From: Steroidobacteraceae bacterium
GTDB taxonomy: Bacteria > Pseudomonadota > Gammaproteobacteria > Steroidobacterales > Steroidobacteraceae
Assembly (NCBI GenBank): GCA_019187185.1
Contig: JABAQU010000011.1
Location: forward strand, 1-64,000
Length of the DNA stretch: 64,000 bases
Reading direction: 5' to 3'
This document shows positions 7,670-16,892 of this stretch, piece by piece (positions within the stretch are counted from its first letter, which is position 1; every line of letters starts with the position of its first letter). The notes below the pieces were generated by a model. That model worked only from the letters and a program-made list of their open reading frames with translations. It ran no database searches and was not told the DNA's origin. Position numbers and translations under genes: made by a program.

Positions 7670-10600
7670 ATGGCAATCACAGTATGTGGCCTGCGCGTGG
7701 CAGCCCTGGCTCTTGCCGTTTCCGCCGCAGCCCTGACCGCGCCTGTGGCATCTGGCGCGACCGGTGACCTGGACCCTTCGTTCGGACGCGACGGTCGTGC
7801 GTTCGTCGACTTCGCGAACGATCGCAGTTCGCCGGCGGGCATCATTCAGCAGCCCGACGGCAGACTCGTCATCGGTCGCCTCAATTCCGCTGTTGACGAC
7901 GACTTTTCCGTCATCCGACTGACGCCGGACGGCCTGCTCGATGCGACGTTCGGGGACGGCGGGCATACGAAACTCGATCTGCCCGGGGTGAAGGGCACGA
8001 CGTTCGACTTACTGCAGCAGCCCGATGGAAAAATCGTCGTCGCGGGCCTGGTATTCGCCACCACCGGACCTCGCGACACGCAACTTGGCCTGGTGCGCTA
8101 TCTCGTGGATGGCTCGCTCGATGTCGACTTTGGTTCGGATGGCTTCGTGATGGGGGGCACCAGCGAGCGATTCGAAACCGTCAACGCGATGCTCCGCCAG
8201 GACGACGGACGAATCGTCGTGGGCGGAAGGTCCGAGCGCCGCCACATGATCGTGGCGCGCTTCGACGCCGATGGTGCCCTTGATCGCTCATTCGGGGCCT
8301 CCGGCACGGTCGTCATCAATTTTCATGGCACCGGCGGCGGCGACGAGATCAACGCGCTGGCACTGCGCGGCGACGGCAGACTCATCGGCGTCGGCTGGGC
8401 AGACAGCTCGCGTCAATCCAGCGGCAATGATCTGGTCGTCGTTCAGTTGCTGGCCGACGGCCGTCTGGATCCAGGCTTCGATGACGACGGACGCGCTGCT
8501 GTAGTGGCGCCTGAAGCTTTCAGATCATTATTGCCTACGCCGGTCGATGTCGCCATTCTGCCTGATGGAAAGCTCCTCATTGCCGGCTACACCGACTCGT
8601 CCTGGGATTACGACGGGTGCGTTTCGCTGCTCGCGCGCATGAATTCCGATGGCACCACCGACGAAAATTTCGGCAATGCCGGTGTGATGAGCCCCGTGAT
8701 CGATGCGGGATGCGCGTGGTTCAATCGCGGAATCGCTGTCGACACGAATGGTGATGCACTGCTCAACGGTCAGCGGACCGACGGCGAGGCGCTCGATGCG
8801 GTCGTGATTCGGGTCGGTTCCACCGGCCTGATCGATGAGTCCTTCGGCGCGGGAGGTGTGGCATCGGTCGACGTCGGACATGGTGCCAACCCGCCACTGG
8901 CTGGGCGGGAATGGGGTAGCCACGGTTTCACGCGCCAGGCCGATGGCAAGCTCGTGCTCGCGGCGACAACGCGAGCAGGCGAGACTGCGACGTCCATCGT
9001 GGTCGCCCGGCTGCTCGCGAGTGGATCGTCGCCCGGATTGATCGGGCTCGCCAAGACCAATGCAAGTACGCACGAGAACGATGGAGCTGTTTCAGTTCTC
9101 GTTCGCCGCACGGGAGGCTCCGCCGGGCCGGTCAGCGTCGATTACGCGACCATTGGAGAGAGCGCGAGCGACGCCACGGACTTCACTTCGATTGCGGGCA
9201 CGCTCGCGTGGGCCGACGGCGAGTTCGGCTCCAAGGCCATCGAGGTCAACCTCACGGCCGATACGCAGGCCGAAGCGCCGGAGACCTTCAAGATCACACT
9301 GTCCAACGCCATTGGAGGTGCGCAGCTGGCTGCAAGTATCGCCACAGTCACGCTGCATGACCCAGTGCCACCGAGTCCTCCGGGGTCTGGTGCACCACCA
9401 CCGACGACCCAAGGGGGCGGCGGCGGCGCGCTTCACTGGGCGCTCTTGCTCGCACTCGGACTTCTCACTGTCGCGTCGAAGGCGCGCGGCTCACCGGGAG
9501 ACCTCGACACGACGTTTGGCGTCATGGGCCGCGCGGTGATCGATACGGGTACAAACATGATGGAATCGGCGACTTCGCTCGCCACGCAAGCGGACGGCGG
9601 AATTCTCGTCGGAGGAGAAATCTACTACTTTGCATCGCCGTACGATTTCTCGGTGCTGCGCCTGTTTCCGACCGGCGAACGAGATCTCGACTTCGGTACC
9701 AATGGCCGGGCGAGCGTCGACCTGCCGAAGCAGGAAGGTCGAACGCGGGCGATCGTCGTGACAGCGGACGGTGGCATCGTCGCGGCGGGCTGGACGATGG
9801 CGACGGGGGGCGGCATACCCGAGAAAGCCGGTATGGTCCGCTACACGGGATCGGGCATCCTCGATCAATCGTTCGGTACGGGTGGGCTCGTCAGCTCCCA
9901 TTTCCAGGGCGTGCGCGCCTCTTTCGAGACCCTGATCGAGCAGGCTGACGGCCGACTGATAGCCGGCGGCTACAGAGTCGGTCAGAGCGGAACCACGGAC
10001 TGGCTTCTCGCCCGGTACACCGCCCAAGGCTTCCTCGACGGCGATTTCGGCAACGGAGGCCGTGTGACCCATGACATCGGCGCTGCAGGCCGCGACGATC
10101 TTCTGTCGTCACTCGCACTCCAGGAAGATCGAAAGATCGTGGCGGCCGGCTTGTCCGAGGGCGCAGATGGTATCTCTCGTGCAGCCTTGTTTCGCATGCA
10201 TCCCGACGGTTCGCCCGACGCATCGTTCGGCGTCAACGGACGGGTCATCGTGGACTTGCCTCTGATCGGTCCGCACGTGCAGCGCGCCGTCTTTCGCCTG
10301 CAAGGCGATGGGAAATTCGTGCTGGCGCTCCGTGCATCCGCTACCGCTGACGGTGCGTCGTCGCGCACGTACGTGATCAGGCTGAGGGCTGATGCATCAC
10401 TGGACACGAGTTTCGGTGCAGCGGGAGTCGTCGAGCTCGTGCTCGACAACGCGATTGAGCAGCAGGTGACCGCCCTCGAGATCGAGCCTGCCGGATCGAT
10501 TCTCCTCGGCGGCACATTGAACTCCGAGTCGAGCACGGATGCGTTCGTTGCGCGACTGAACAGTGACGGCACGAGGGACGTCCGGTTCGGCCGGGATGGA

Positions 10601-11428
10601 CGGACAATACTTGATAACGGCCTGGCAACGTACGGGTCCTGGGTCGATACCATCGATGGGGTGCGATTGCTCCGGCAAGCCGATGGCCGGATCCTCGTCG
10701 CTGCGTCGGATCGGTTCGACTGGTGGCTTGGTGGCGAATACTTCATCGTGTCCCGCCTCACCGCCATCGGCAGCTCGCCCGGTCTGCTCGGCATACGGCT
10801 CGCCGGGATCACGGTCGATGAAGGCGTGGGCGTCATCGCGCTGCCCGTCCGCCGAACGGGCGGCAAGACCGGTCGCGTGAGCGTCGCCTACTCGACTTCG
10901 GTAGACGGAAGTGCTCCAGGGCCCTCACCCGGCGCGGACTTTTCGCCGGCAAGCGGGACATTGACCTGGGAAGACGGTGACGCAGCCGACAAATACATTA
11001 ATTTTACGGTCATCGACGACACAATCAGCGAGAGTCTCGAATCATTTGAGGTAACGCTGACCGATCCCGCCGGCGGCGCGGACTTGACGACCGCGCGGGC
11101 CGAGATCGCCATCAAGGAAAGCGATGCGCCGGCAATACCTCAACCGCCACCAGCGCCTACGCCGCCTCCCGGCCCAATGGCTGGTGCGACGGGAGGCGGC
11201 GGCGGGATGGTGACCGTGCCGCTGCTGTTGGCGCTCGCACTCGCTCGCAGCAGGAGGCTGCTGCGCCCACGTGCGACGACCATCCAGTGGCCGGGGCTTT
11301 CACGCGGGACGGGTGCATCGATTTGGGCGGAAAGCCCACTGCTCGGCCACGGGACAGCAGCCCTGGCTGTCCCCAATTGCTCCGCGGCGGAGACTCAACG
11401 GGCAGCTGCTGGCTGCGTAGTGCTCTGA
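7670..11428 (+). CDS. Tandem delta-60 repeat / Calx-beta surface protein with two GlyGly-CTERM-like signals
   Basis: A 1252-residue exported protein built from two copies of one architecture. Copy 1: signal peptide (1 to about 30), delta-60 repeats from GDLDPSFGRDGRAFVDF, one Calx-beta domain (about 457-565), a Pro/Gly linker, then GGGGG, a hydrophobic helix HWALLLALGLLTVA and basic residues (about 581-607). Copy 2 restarts at GDLDTTFG (about 609), has a second Calx-beta domain (about 1037-1153) and a second GGGGG-helix-Arg signal (about 1175-1200), followed by a 55-residue tail. The ATG at 7670 is chosen because GGAG lies eight bases upstream. Single-copy relatives are surface or secreted proteins of unknown role. 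The internal sorting signal and the run-on tail are abnormal. Confidence 0.85.
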   Translation: MAITVCGLRVAALALAVSAAALTAPVASGATGDLDPSFGRDGRAFVDFANDRSSPAGIIQQPDGRLVIGRLNSAVDDDFSVIRLTPDGLLDATFGDGGHTKLDLPGVKGTTFDLLQQPDGKIVVAGLVFATTGPRDTQLGLVRYLVDGSLDVDFGSDGFVMGGTSERFETVNAMLRQDDGRIVVGGRSERRHMIVARFDADGALDRSFGASGTVVINFHGTGGGDEINALALRGDGRLIGVGWADSSRQSSGNDLVVVQLLADGRLDPGFDDDGRAAVVAPEAFRSLLPTPVDVAILPDGKLLIAGYTDSSWDYDGCVSLLARMNSDGTTDENFGNAGVMSPVIDAGCAWFNRGIAVDTNGDALLNGQRTDGEALDAVVIRVGSTGLIDESFGAGGVASVDVGHGANPPLAGREWGSHGFTRQADGKLVLAATTRAGETATSIVVARLLASGSSPGLIGLAKTNASTHENDGAVSVLVRRTGGSAGPVSVDYATIGESASDATDFTSIAGTLAWADGEFGSKAIEVNLTADTQAEAPETFKITLSNAIGGAQLAASIATVTLHDPVPPSPPGSGAPPPTTQGGGGGALHWALLLALGLLTVASKARGSPGDLDTTFGVMGRAVIDTGTNMMESATSLATQADGGILVGGEIYYFASPYDFSVLRLFPTGERDLDFGTNGRASVDLPKQEGRTRAIVVTADGGIVAAGWTMATGGGIPEKAGMVRYTGSGILDQSFGTGGLVSSHFQGVRASFETLIEQADGRLIAGGYRVGQSGTTDWLLARYTAQGFLDGDFGNGGRVTHDIGAAGRDDLLSSLALQEDRKIVAAGLSEGADGISRAALFRMHPDGSPDASFGVNGRVIVDLPLIGPHVQRAVFRLQGDGKFVLALRASATADGASSRTYVIRLRADASLDTSFGAAGVVELVLDNAIEQQVTALEIEPAGSILLGGTLNSESSTDAFVARLNSDGTRDVRFGRDGRTILDNGLATYGSWVDTIDGVRLLRQADGRILVAASDRFDWWLGGEYFIVSRLTAIGSSPGLLGIRLAGITVDEGVGVIALPVRRTGGKTGRVSVAYSTSVDGSAPGPSPGADFSPASGTLTWEDGDAADKYINFTVIDDTISESLESFEVTLTDPAGGADLTTARAEIAIKESDAPAIPQPPPAPTPPPGPMAGATGGGGGMVTVPLLLALALARSRRLLRPRATTIQWPGLSRGTGASIWAESPLLGHGTAALAVPNCSAAETQRAAAGCVVL
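11351..11373 (+). terminator. Hairpin inside the 3' end of the delta-60 reading frame
   Basis: A perfect 8-bp inverted repeat, GGGACAGC at 11351-11358 and GCTGTCCC at 11366-11373, with a 7-base loop. There is no T-run, so intrinsic termination is unproven. It lies after the second sorting signal, in the stretch coding for the anomalous tail, which suggests this sequence was once intergenic. Confidence 0.4.
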
Positions 11429-11474
11429 CTCCGGGATCGAGCGCTTGCGAACCCGCTGCCTGACGTTGCGGGTG

Positions 11475-12506
11475 CTACGCCGCGCCCCAGTCGAGTATCA
11501 CCTTGCCGGACCGGCCCGACCCCATGATCTCGAAGCCGTCGCGATAGTCCGCGATCGGCACGCGGTGCGTGATGACCGGACGGACATCGAGGCCGCTCTG
11601 CAGCATGCTCGCCATCTTGTACCAGGTTTCGAACATCTCCCGGCCGTAGACGCCCTTCAGCACGAGGCCCTTGAAGATGACCTGGTCCCAGTCGATGCCG
11701 GTGCCTTCCGGCATGATGCCGAGCATCGCGATGCTGCCGCCGTGGTGCATCGTGCGCAGCATGTCGCGGAACGCCGCGGGATTGCCCGACATTTCCATGC
11801 CGACGTCGAATCCCTCCGCCATGCCGAGCGACTGCATCGCCGCGTCGAGCGGCTCGCGTGAGACATTGACGATGCGTGAGGCGCCGAGGCGCGCGGCGAG
11901 TTCGAGGCGGTAGTCATTGACGTCCGTGACGACGATGTGACGGGCGCCGGCGAAGCGCGCAATCGCCACGGCCATGATGCCGATCGGTCCGGCGCCGGTG
12001 ATCAGCACGTCCTCGCCGACCACCCCGAACGACAACGCCGTGTGCGTCGCATTGCCGAAGGGGTCGAGTATCGAGGCAATTTCGTCGTCGATGGCATCCG
12101 GCAGCTTGAAGACGTTGCTCGCGGGCAGCGCCATGTACTCGGCGAAGCATCCCTGGCGGTTGACGCCTACACCGACCGTGTTGCGGCACAGATGACGTCG
12201 CCCCGCGCGGCAGTTGCGGCAGTAGCCGCAGGTCAGGTGGCCTTCGCCCGAAACGCGGTCGCCGACCGCAAAGCCGCGCACTTCACTACCCACCGCGACG
12301 ATCTCGCCGGCGTACTCGTGGCCGACCGCCATCGGCACGTGGATCGTGCGCCGTGCCCAGTCGTCCCACTTGTAGATGTGCATGTCCGTGCCGCAGATCG
12401 CGGTCTTGTGCATGCGGATCAGCACGTCGTTGTGGCCGATCGTGGGCTCGGGAATCTCCTGCATCCAGATACCGGGCTCGGCCTTCGCCTTTACGAGCGC
12501 TCTCAT
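11475..12506 (-). CDS. tdh: L-threonine 3-dehydrogenase
   Basis: A 343-residue zinc-dependent medium-chain dehydrogenase that oxidises threonine with NAD to 2-amino-3-ketobutyrate in the cytoplasm. The catalytic zinc site shows Cys38 in CGTD and the GHEY motif; the structural zinc loop is [15 protein letters not shown]; the NAD fold is GAGPIGIMA. The length equals the E. coli enzyme from the ATG at 12506. The usual partner kbl is not adjacent. A decayed copy of its last 45 codons lies 8.7 kb away at 2667-2790. Confidence 0.95.
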   Translation of the reverse strand: MRALVKAKAEPGIWMQEIPEPTIGHNDVLIRMHKTAICGTDMHIYKWDDWARRTIHVPMAVGHEYAGEIVAVGSEVRGFAVGDRVSGEGHLTCGYCRNCRAGRRHLCRNTVGVGVNRQGCFAEYMALPASNVFKLPDAIDDEIASILDPFGNATHTALSFGVVGEDVLITGAGPIGIMAVAIARFAGARHIVVTDVNDYRLELAARLGASRIVNVSREPLDAAMQSLGMAEGFDVGMEMSGNPAAFRDMLRTMHHGGSIAMLGIMPEGTGIDWDQVIFKGLVLKGVYGREMFETWYKMASMLQSGLDVRPVITHRVPIADYRDGFEIMGSGRSGKVILDWGAA

Positions 12507-12512
12507 GCAATC

Positions 12513-12518
12513 ATTATG
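12513..12518 (-). promoter_or_regulatory. -10-like hexamer of tdh, leaderless spacing
   Basis: CATAAT on the minus strand ends six bases before the tdh ATG, putting the expected transcription start at the A of ATG. No ribosome-binding site is visible. It overlaps the intergenic bases before the divergent transporter gene. Confidence 0.45.
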
Positions 12519-12519
12519 C

Positions 12520-13695
12520 ATGGAGTTCGTCCTTTTCGCGCTGACGCTCGCGGGCGTCGCAATCTTCCATCGGCACACGCTCGCGGTCGGTCTCACCGGT
12601 CTCGCCGCGGTCACGCTCTACAAGCTTGCCGGCCCGGGTTTTCATGCCGGTGCCGGCCTTGCCGGGCTCGGCGCGCACTTCGCGGCCGAATGGGTCGTGC
12701 TGGTGAACCTCTTCGCGCTGCTCACGGGGTTCGCCCTCCTCGCCCGTCACTTCGAGGACAGCCGGATTCCGCTGGCATTGCCCGCCCTGCTGCCGGACGA
12801 CTGGAAAGGCGGCGTCGCACTGCTCGCCATCGTCTTCGCGCTGTCGAGCTTCCTCGACAACATCGCGGCGGCGATCATCGGCGGCACGATGGCGGCGAGC
12901 GTCTATCGATCGCGCGTGCACATCGGCTATCTCGCGGCGATCGTTGCCGCCTCGAATGCCGGGGGCTCCGGCAGCGTGATTGGCGACACCACGACGACGA
13001 TGATGTGGATCGAGGGCGTCCGGGCAACTGGCGTGCTGCACGCCTATGTCGCCGCCGTCTCAGCCTTCCTGGTCTTCGCGATACCGGCGGCGCGCGTGCA
13101 GCAGCGCCACGCACCGATCACGCGCGACTCGCCCCCCGCGCTCCATGTCGACTGGGCACGTGCGACGATCGTCGGCCTCATACTGGCCGCGGCGATCGCG
13201 ACCAACCTGTTCGTGAACCTGCGACACGCTGCAGTGGCCGATCGATGGCCCTTTCTCGGGCTGGCCGTCTGGGCGACCATCCTTGCGACCGCCGCGTGGC
13301 GGCGCCCCGAGTGGTCGGTGATGCCCGAGGCGGCGCGCAGCAGCGTCTTCCTGCTGTCGCTCGTCGCCTGCGCGTCGATGATGCCGGTCGAGGAACTGCC
13401 CGCCGCGAGCTGGCGCAGCGCGCTCGGCCTTGGATTCGTGTCTGCGGTATTCGACAATATTCCGCTCACGAAGCTCGCGCTCGAACAGGGCGGCTACGAC
13501 TGGGGCCTGCTCGCCTATGCCGTCGGCTTCGGCGGTTCGATGATCTGGTTCGGCTCGTCCGCCGGCGTCGCCATTTCGAGCCGCTTTCCGGAGACACGCT
13601 CGGTTGGCGCGTGGCTGAAACACGGCTGGTTTGTCGCCGTCGCCTATCCCGTCGGCTTTTTCATCCTGCTCGGAGGACTCGGATGGCGCCCGTAA
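12520..13695 (+). CDS. NhaD/ArsB-like ion transporter (citrate-transporter superfamily)
   Basis: A 391-residue inner-membrane protein with about 11 hydrophobic helices. Two inverted-repeat re-entrant signatures, [14 protein letters not shown] and [17 protein letters not shown], are the hallmark of the ion transporter superfamily that includes the Na+/H+ antiporter NhaD and the arsenite permease ArsB. Sodium/proton exchange is the likeliest role but is not provable here; no arsenic genes are nearby. Its ATG lies only 13 bases from the divergent tdh start. The rhomboid gene overlaps its end by 13 bases, so the two are probably one transcript. Confidence 0.8.
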   Translation: MEFVLFALTLAGVAIFHRHTLAVGLTGLAAVTLYKLAGPGFHAGAGLAGLGAHFAAEWVVLVNLFALLTGFALLARHFEDSRIPLALPALLPDDWKGGVALLAIVFALSSFLDNIAAAIIGGTMAASVYRSRVHIGYLAAIVAASNAGGSGSVIGDTTTTMMWIEGVRATGVLHAYVAAVSAFLVFAIPAARVQQRHAPITRDSPPALHVDWARATIVGLILAAAIATNLFVNLRHAAVADRWPFLGLAVWATILATAAWRRPEWSVMPEAARSSVFLLSLVACASMMPVEELPAASWRSALGLGFVSAVFDNIPLTKLALEQGGYDWGLLAYAVGFGGSMIWFGSSAGVAISSRFPETRSVGAWLKHGWFVAVAYPVGFFILLGGLGWRP

Positions 13696-14246
13696 CCCGC
13701 ACGATACTGATCGTCACGGTGGCGATGTACCTGCTGCAGACCGTCTCGCAGACGCAGCTGCTGCAGTTCGCGCTGTGGCCGCTCGGGCCGCTCTTCCGCC
13801 CCTGGCAGCTCGTGAGTTACGCGTTCCTGCACGGCAGTGCGGCCCACATTTTCTTCAACATGTTCGCCGTCTACATGTTCGGCAGCGAGCTCGAGCGCTT
13901 TTGGGGCGCGCGACGCTACCTGTTCCTGTACCTGTCGAGCATTGTTTTCGCCGGGATCGCCCAGCTCATCGTCGCGGGGCTCCGCGGTGGGGACTACCCG
14001 ACGGTCGGCGCCTCTGGAGGCGTCTTCGGCCTGCTGCTCGTCTATGCCGTGCTGTTCCCGCGCCGCCGGCTGATGCTCATTTTCCCGCCGATCCCGATGC
14101 CGGCTTGGCTCTTCGTCACGCTCTACGGTGTCCTCGAGCTCACGCTCGGCCTCACCGGCCAGCAGCCGGGCGTCGCGCACTTCGCCCACCTCGGCGGCAT
14201 GCTCGGCGGCTTCATTGCCCTCACCGTCTTTCGCGTCCGAGGTTGA
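13683..14246 (+). CDS. Rhomboid family intramembrane serine protease
   Basis: A 187-residue membrane protein with about six hydrophobic segments. Diagnostic motifs are HGSAAHIFFNMFAVYMFG in the second helix region, the catalytic serine in VGASGGVFG, and the catalytic histidine in HFAHLGGMLGG. Rhomboids cut substrates within the membrane. The start overlaps the preceding transporter stop. Proximity to the delta-60 protein with GlyGly-CTERM-like signals, whose family processing enzyme (rhombosortase) is a rhomboid relative, is suggestive, but the sequence looks like an ordinary rhomboid. Its end overlaps the convergent MATE gene by 26 bases. Confidence 0.9.
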   Translation: MAPVTRTILIVTVAMYLLQTVSQTQLLQFALWPLGPLFRPWQLVSYAFLHGSAAHIFFNMFAVYMFGSELERFWGARRYLFLYLSSIVFAGIAQLIVAGLRGGDYPTVGASGGVFGLLLVYAVLFPRRRLMLIFPPIPMPAWLFVTLYGVLELTLGLTGQQPGVAHFAHLGGMLGGFIALTVFRVRG

Positions 14247-15636
14247 TCGTGCGCCATCGGCCCGTGCGCCAGCGGACGGCCATGCTGAGCCCGAGCAGCA
14301 TCGCGTAAGTCATCAGTGCGAGCCAGCCGCCGAGTGCACCGAGGCCGGCCTGCGGCAATCCGTCCACCCAGCCCTGTCCCGGCCGAAACACGAGCGTGTG
14401 AGACAGTGGCACGAACAGGAACCACGAGAGCAGCAGCGCCGTGATCGCCGGCACGCGCGTATCGCCTGCCCCGCGCAGTGCCGAAGCCGAACCGAAGTAG
14501 AGCCCGTCGAACGCCTGGTACGCCGCCGCGGGCCACAGCACGAGCAGCGCCACCGCGATCGCTTCGCGGGCCGAGGCATCGATCGGCGGCACAAAGAGAG
14601 GCAACAACCATCGGCCGCCGGCCAGTATCGCGAGGGCCATCGTGCCCATGAACGCGACACAGACGAGGATCACCGTGTTGCCGATGCGGCGCGCCCAGTC
14701 CCGATCGCCGGCGCCAATCGCCTGGCCGACGAACGTGGTGCCCGCGGACGCGATGCCGATGGCCGGCAGGTACGCGAGCGATGTCATCATGATCACGAGC
14801 TGAGTCGCGGCGGCGGCGCTGCTGCCCGTCTGCACGATCATCAGCTGGAACAGCGCGACGCCCAGCACATCCGCGCCGTACATCACGCCGATCGGCAAGC
14901 CGATTCGCAGCTGGCGCACGACCTGCGCGCGATCGGGGCGCCACGTCAGGTGAGTCCGATAGACCCGCGCGAGGCGCGGCGACAGCACGATGGCCACCGC
15001 CAGCACGAAGCCGACGGCCTGCGCGGCATTCGTGCCCCACGCGGCGCCCGCCATGCCGAGGTCGAGCCCGAACATGAAAAACTGGTTCGCCGGTATGTTT
15101 GCGAGCACCGTCGCGCCGGCGACCACGAATGTGGTGCGTGTCGCACCGATGCCGGTGAAAAAGCCGGTCAACGCCCAGGTCGCAAGTCCCAGTGGTGCTC
15201 CCCACATGCGCGGCACCCAGTACTCGAGCGCCAGCGCCTCGATTCGCGGCGCGAGGTGAAACGGCGCGATCAGCGCGGGTCCCGCCCAGGCGAGCAGCGC
15301 GAAAATCGGCCAGGTGGCGAGCGACGTCCACATGCCCGCCCAGGCGGCCTGAGATGCGCGCGCGCCGCGCCGCGAGCCGTGCGCTTGCGCAACGAATGTC
15401 TGCACCGCGAAGCCCGCTCCGCCGAGAATCAGGATGGCGCAGCTCATCACCCAGTAGATCGCACTCATCGCCGCGAGCGCGTCGGTCGACAGGCGACCGA
15501 TGAACCAGGTGTCCGTGAGGTTGAGCAGCGCCTGGATCGCATTGGTCGCCATCAGTGGCGCCGCAAAGCGGGCGATCGCGTGCAGATCGACCTGCGGCCG
15601 GCCGTGCCGGTCGATGCGCTGCGCGGGCAGACTCAT
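14221..15636 (-). CDS. MATE family multidrug efflux transporter
   Basis: A 471-residue inner-membrane transporter with 12 predicted helices. MATE features are an N-terminal AAPLMATNAIQALLNLTDTWF, TGIGATRTTFVVAGATVLAN in the first half, and the second-half repeat beginning LRIGLPIGVMYGADVLGVA. Such proteins export cationic drugs or metabolites by Na+ or H+ antiport. The ATG at 15636 overlaps the stop of the upstream carrier by four bases, so the two are translationally coupled. The substrate is unknown. Confidence 0.92.
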   Translation of the reverse strand: MSLPAQRIDRHGRPQVDLHAIARFAAPLMATNAIQALLNLTDTWFIGRLSTDALAAMSAIYWVMSCAILILGGAGFAVQTFVAQAHGSRRGARASQAAWAGMWTSLATWPIFALLAWAGPALIAPFHLAPRIEALALEYWVPRMWGAPLGLATWALTGFFTGIGATRTTFVVAGATVLANIPANQFFMFGLDLGMAGAAWGTNAAQAVGFVLAVAIVLSPRLARVYRTHLTWRPDRAQVVRQLRIGLPIGVMYGADVLGVALFQLMIVQTGSSAAAATQLVIMMTSLAYLPAIGIASAGTTFVGQAIGAGDRDWARRIGNTVILVCVAFMGTMALAILAGGRWLLPLFVPPIDASAREAIAVALLVLWPAAAYQAFDGLYFGSASALRGAGDTRVPAITALLLSWFLFVPLSHTLVFRPGQGWVDGLPQAGLGALGGWLALMTYAMLLGLSMAVRWRTGRWRTINLGRERR

Positions 15637-16892
15637 TGGCGCTTCTCGAACGACGCGCCGAGCCACCAGGTGGCAGCGATGAGCGCAAAGCAGATGGCCG
15701 CGCTCAGCACCGAGAGGCCCGCGAGGCCGAGGCCCGCAATGAGCACGTAGAGCCAGTTGCCGAGCGTATCGGCACCCCGCTGCAGCACCGTGTCGATCAG
15801 GCTCTTGCTCTTGAACTTGCTCTCCGGATTGAGCACGGTGTAGAGCATCTCGCGTGTCGGTTTCGCGAGCCCATAGTCGGCGCCGCGTCGTATGACCTGC
15901 GTGACGAGCACCATTACGAGCGTCGGCGCCAGCGCGAGCGCGACGAACGACAGGCCCGCGAGCGCCGGCATCGCCGACAACGACAGCTTCAGGCTCCCCC
16001 GTGTCGTGAGCCATCCGACGACCAGCGTCTGGAAGGCGAGCGCCAGGACATTGACGGCGAGATCGACACGCGCGAAGAGCGCAGTCCGGTCGGTGAGCCC
16101 CGTGTACGCGGCCTCGACATACCGCGCCTGCTCGTTGTACATGAACGCCCCGACGACCTGACCGGCGACGATGAGGCCGGCAATCGCCAGCAGGTACGGT
16201 GAGCGCACGAGTCGTGCGAGATCGTCGAGCGCGCGCCCTCCCACCGGTGCCGTCATGGACGGTGCGGCACCGCTCTCGACCGTGCCGCGATTGAGTGTCT
16301 GGGCGAGATAGCCACAGGCCACCGCCAGCGTGAGCAGCGTGCAGGCGATCGCAATGATCGCGGGAGCACCGATCCTGCCGGCCACCAGCGTGACGAGCAG
16401 CGGGCCCGCGAGCGCACCGAGGCTGCCGCCGCCCGCGATGAAACCGAACAGTCGCTCCGACGCGCCGGGCGACCAGCGGTCGGCCATCACGCTCCAGAAT
16501 ACCGAGACGATGAACAGGTTCACGGACGTGATCGCAACGAAGTACGCTACCGCGAGCCACCCGCTCGTGCCGGCTCGCGCGAGACCGAGCGCCAGCGCGA
16601 GAAACAGTGCGACGACCGGCAGGTACACCGTGAGCAGCAACCGTCGCCGCATGGTGCGTGCAACGATCCACCAGTAGAGTGGCAGGATCGCGAGCTGCAC
16701 GAGCAGCACGGTCGTGAACAGTGCCGGTATCCACTCGCGCCCCGCTTCGAGCGCCATCGCCTCGCGCAGCGAGCGCAGCATGTAGTAGCCGCTGAGCAGA
16801 CAGAAGTACGCGGCCGCGGCCGCGAGCAGCGCGGGCCACTCGGGCCGCGCGACAAGACCATTCCGCGTGACCGGGCGCCGGGCAGCGCTCAT
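15633..16892 (-). CDS. ATP/ADP translocase-like (Tlc/MFS) membrane carrier
   Basis: A 419-residue protein with about 12 transmembrane segments. It resembles the NTP/NDP exchange and MFS-related group found in free-living bacteria: SGYYMLRSLREAMALEAG near the N-terminus, FWSVMADRWSPGASERLFGF, AGGGSLGALAGPLL, and a C-terminal KPTREMLYTVLNPESKFKSKS segment. The role of these carriers outside intracellular parasites is not established. The start at 16892 overlaps the MaoC gene stop by four bases and the end overlaps the MATE start by four, so the three genes form one coupled unit. Confidence 0.78.
   Translation of the reverse strand: MSAARRPVTRNGLVARPEWPALLAAAAAYFCLLSGYYMLRSLREAMALEAGREWIPALFTTVLLVQLAILPLYWWIVARTMRRRLLLTVYLPVVALFLALALGLARAGTSGWLAVAYFVAITSVNLFIVSVFWSVMADRWSPGASERLFGFIAGGGSLGALAGPLLVTLVAGRIGAPAIIAIACTLLTLAVACGYLAQTLNRGTVESGAAPSMTAPVGGRALDDLARLVRSPYLLAIAGLIVAGQVVGAFMYNEQARYVEAAYTGLTDRTALFARVDLAVNVLALAFQTLVVGWLTTRGSLKLSLSAMPALAGLSFVALALAPTLVMVLVTQVIRRGADYGLAKPTREMLYTVLNPESKFKSKSLIDTVLQRGADTLGNWLYVLIAGLGLAGLSVLSAAICFALIAATWWLGASFEKRQ

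Noticed and set aside
11937..13682. Upstream extension of the rhomboid frame through the transporter gene
   Set aside because: No rhomboid homology before 13683, and this DNA encodes the transporter and tdh in other frames.
13683..14246. Calling the rhomboid a rhombosortase dedicated to the delta-60 protein
   Set aside because: Its motifs are those of general rhomboids and it is coupled to the transporter gene, outside island 1; proximity alone is not enough.
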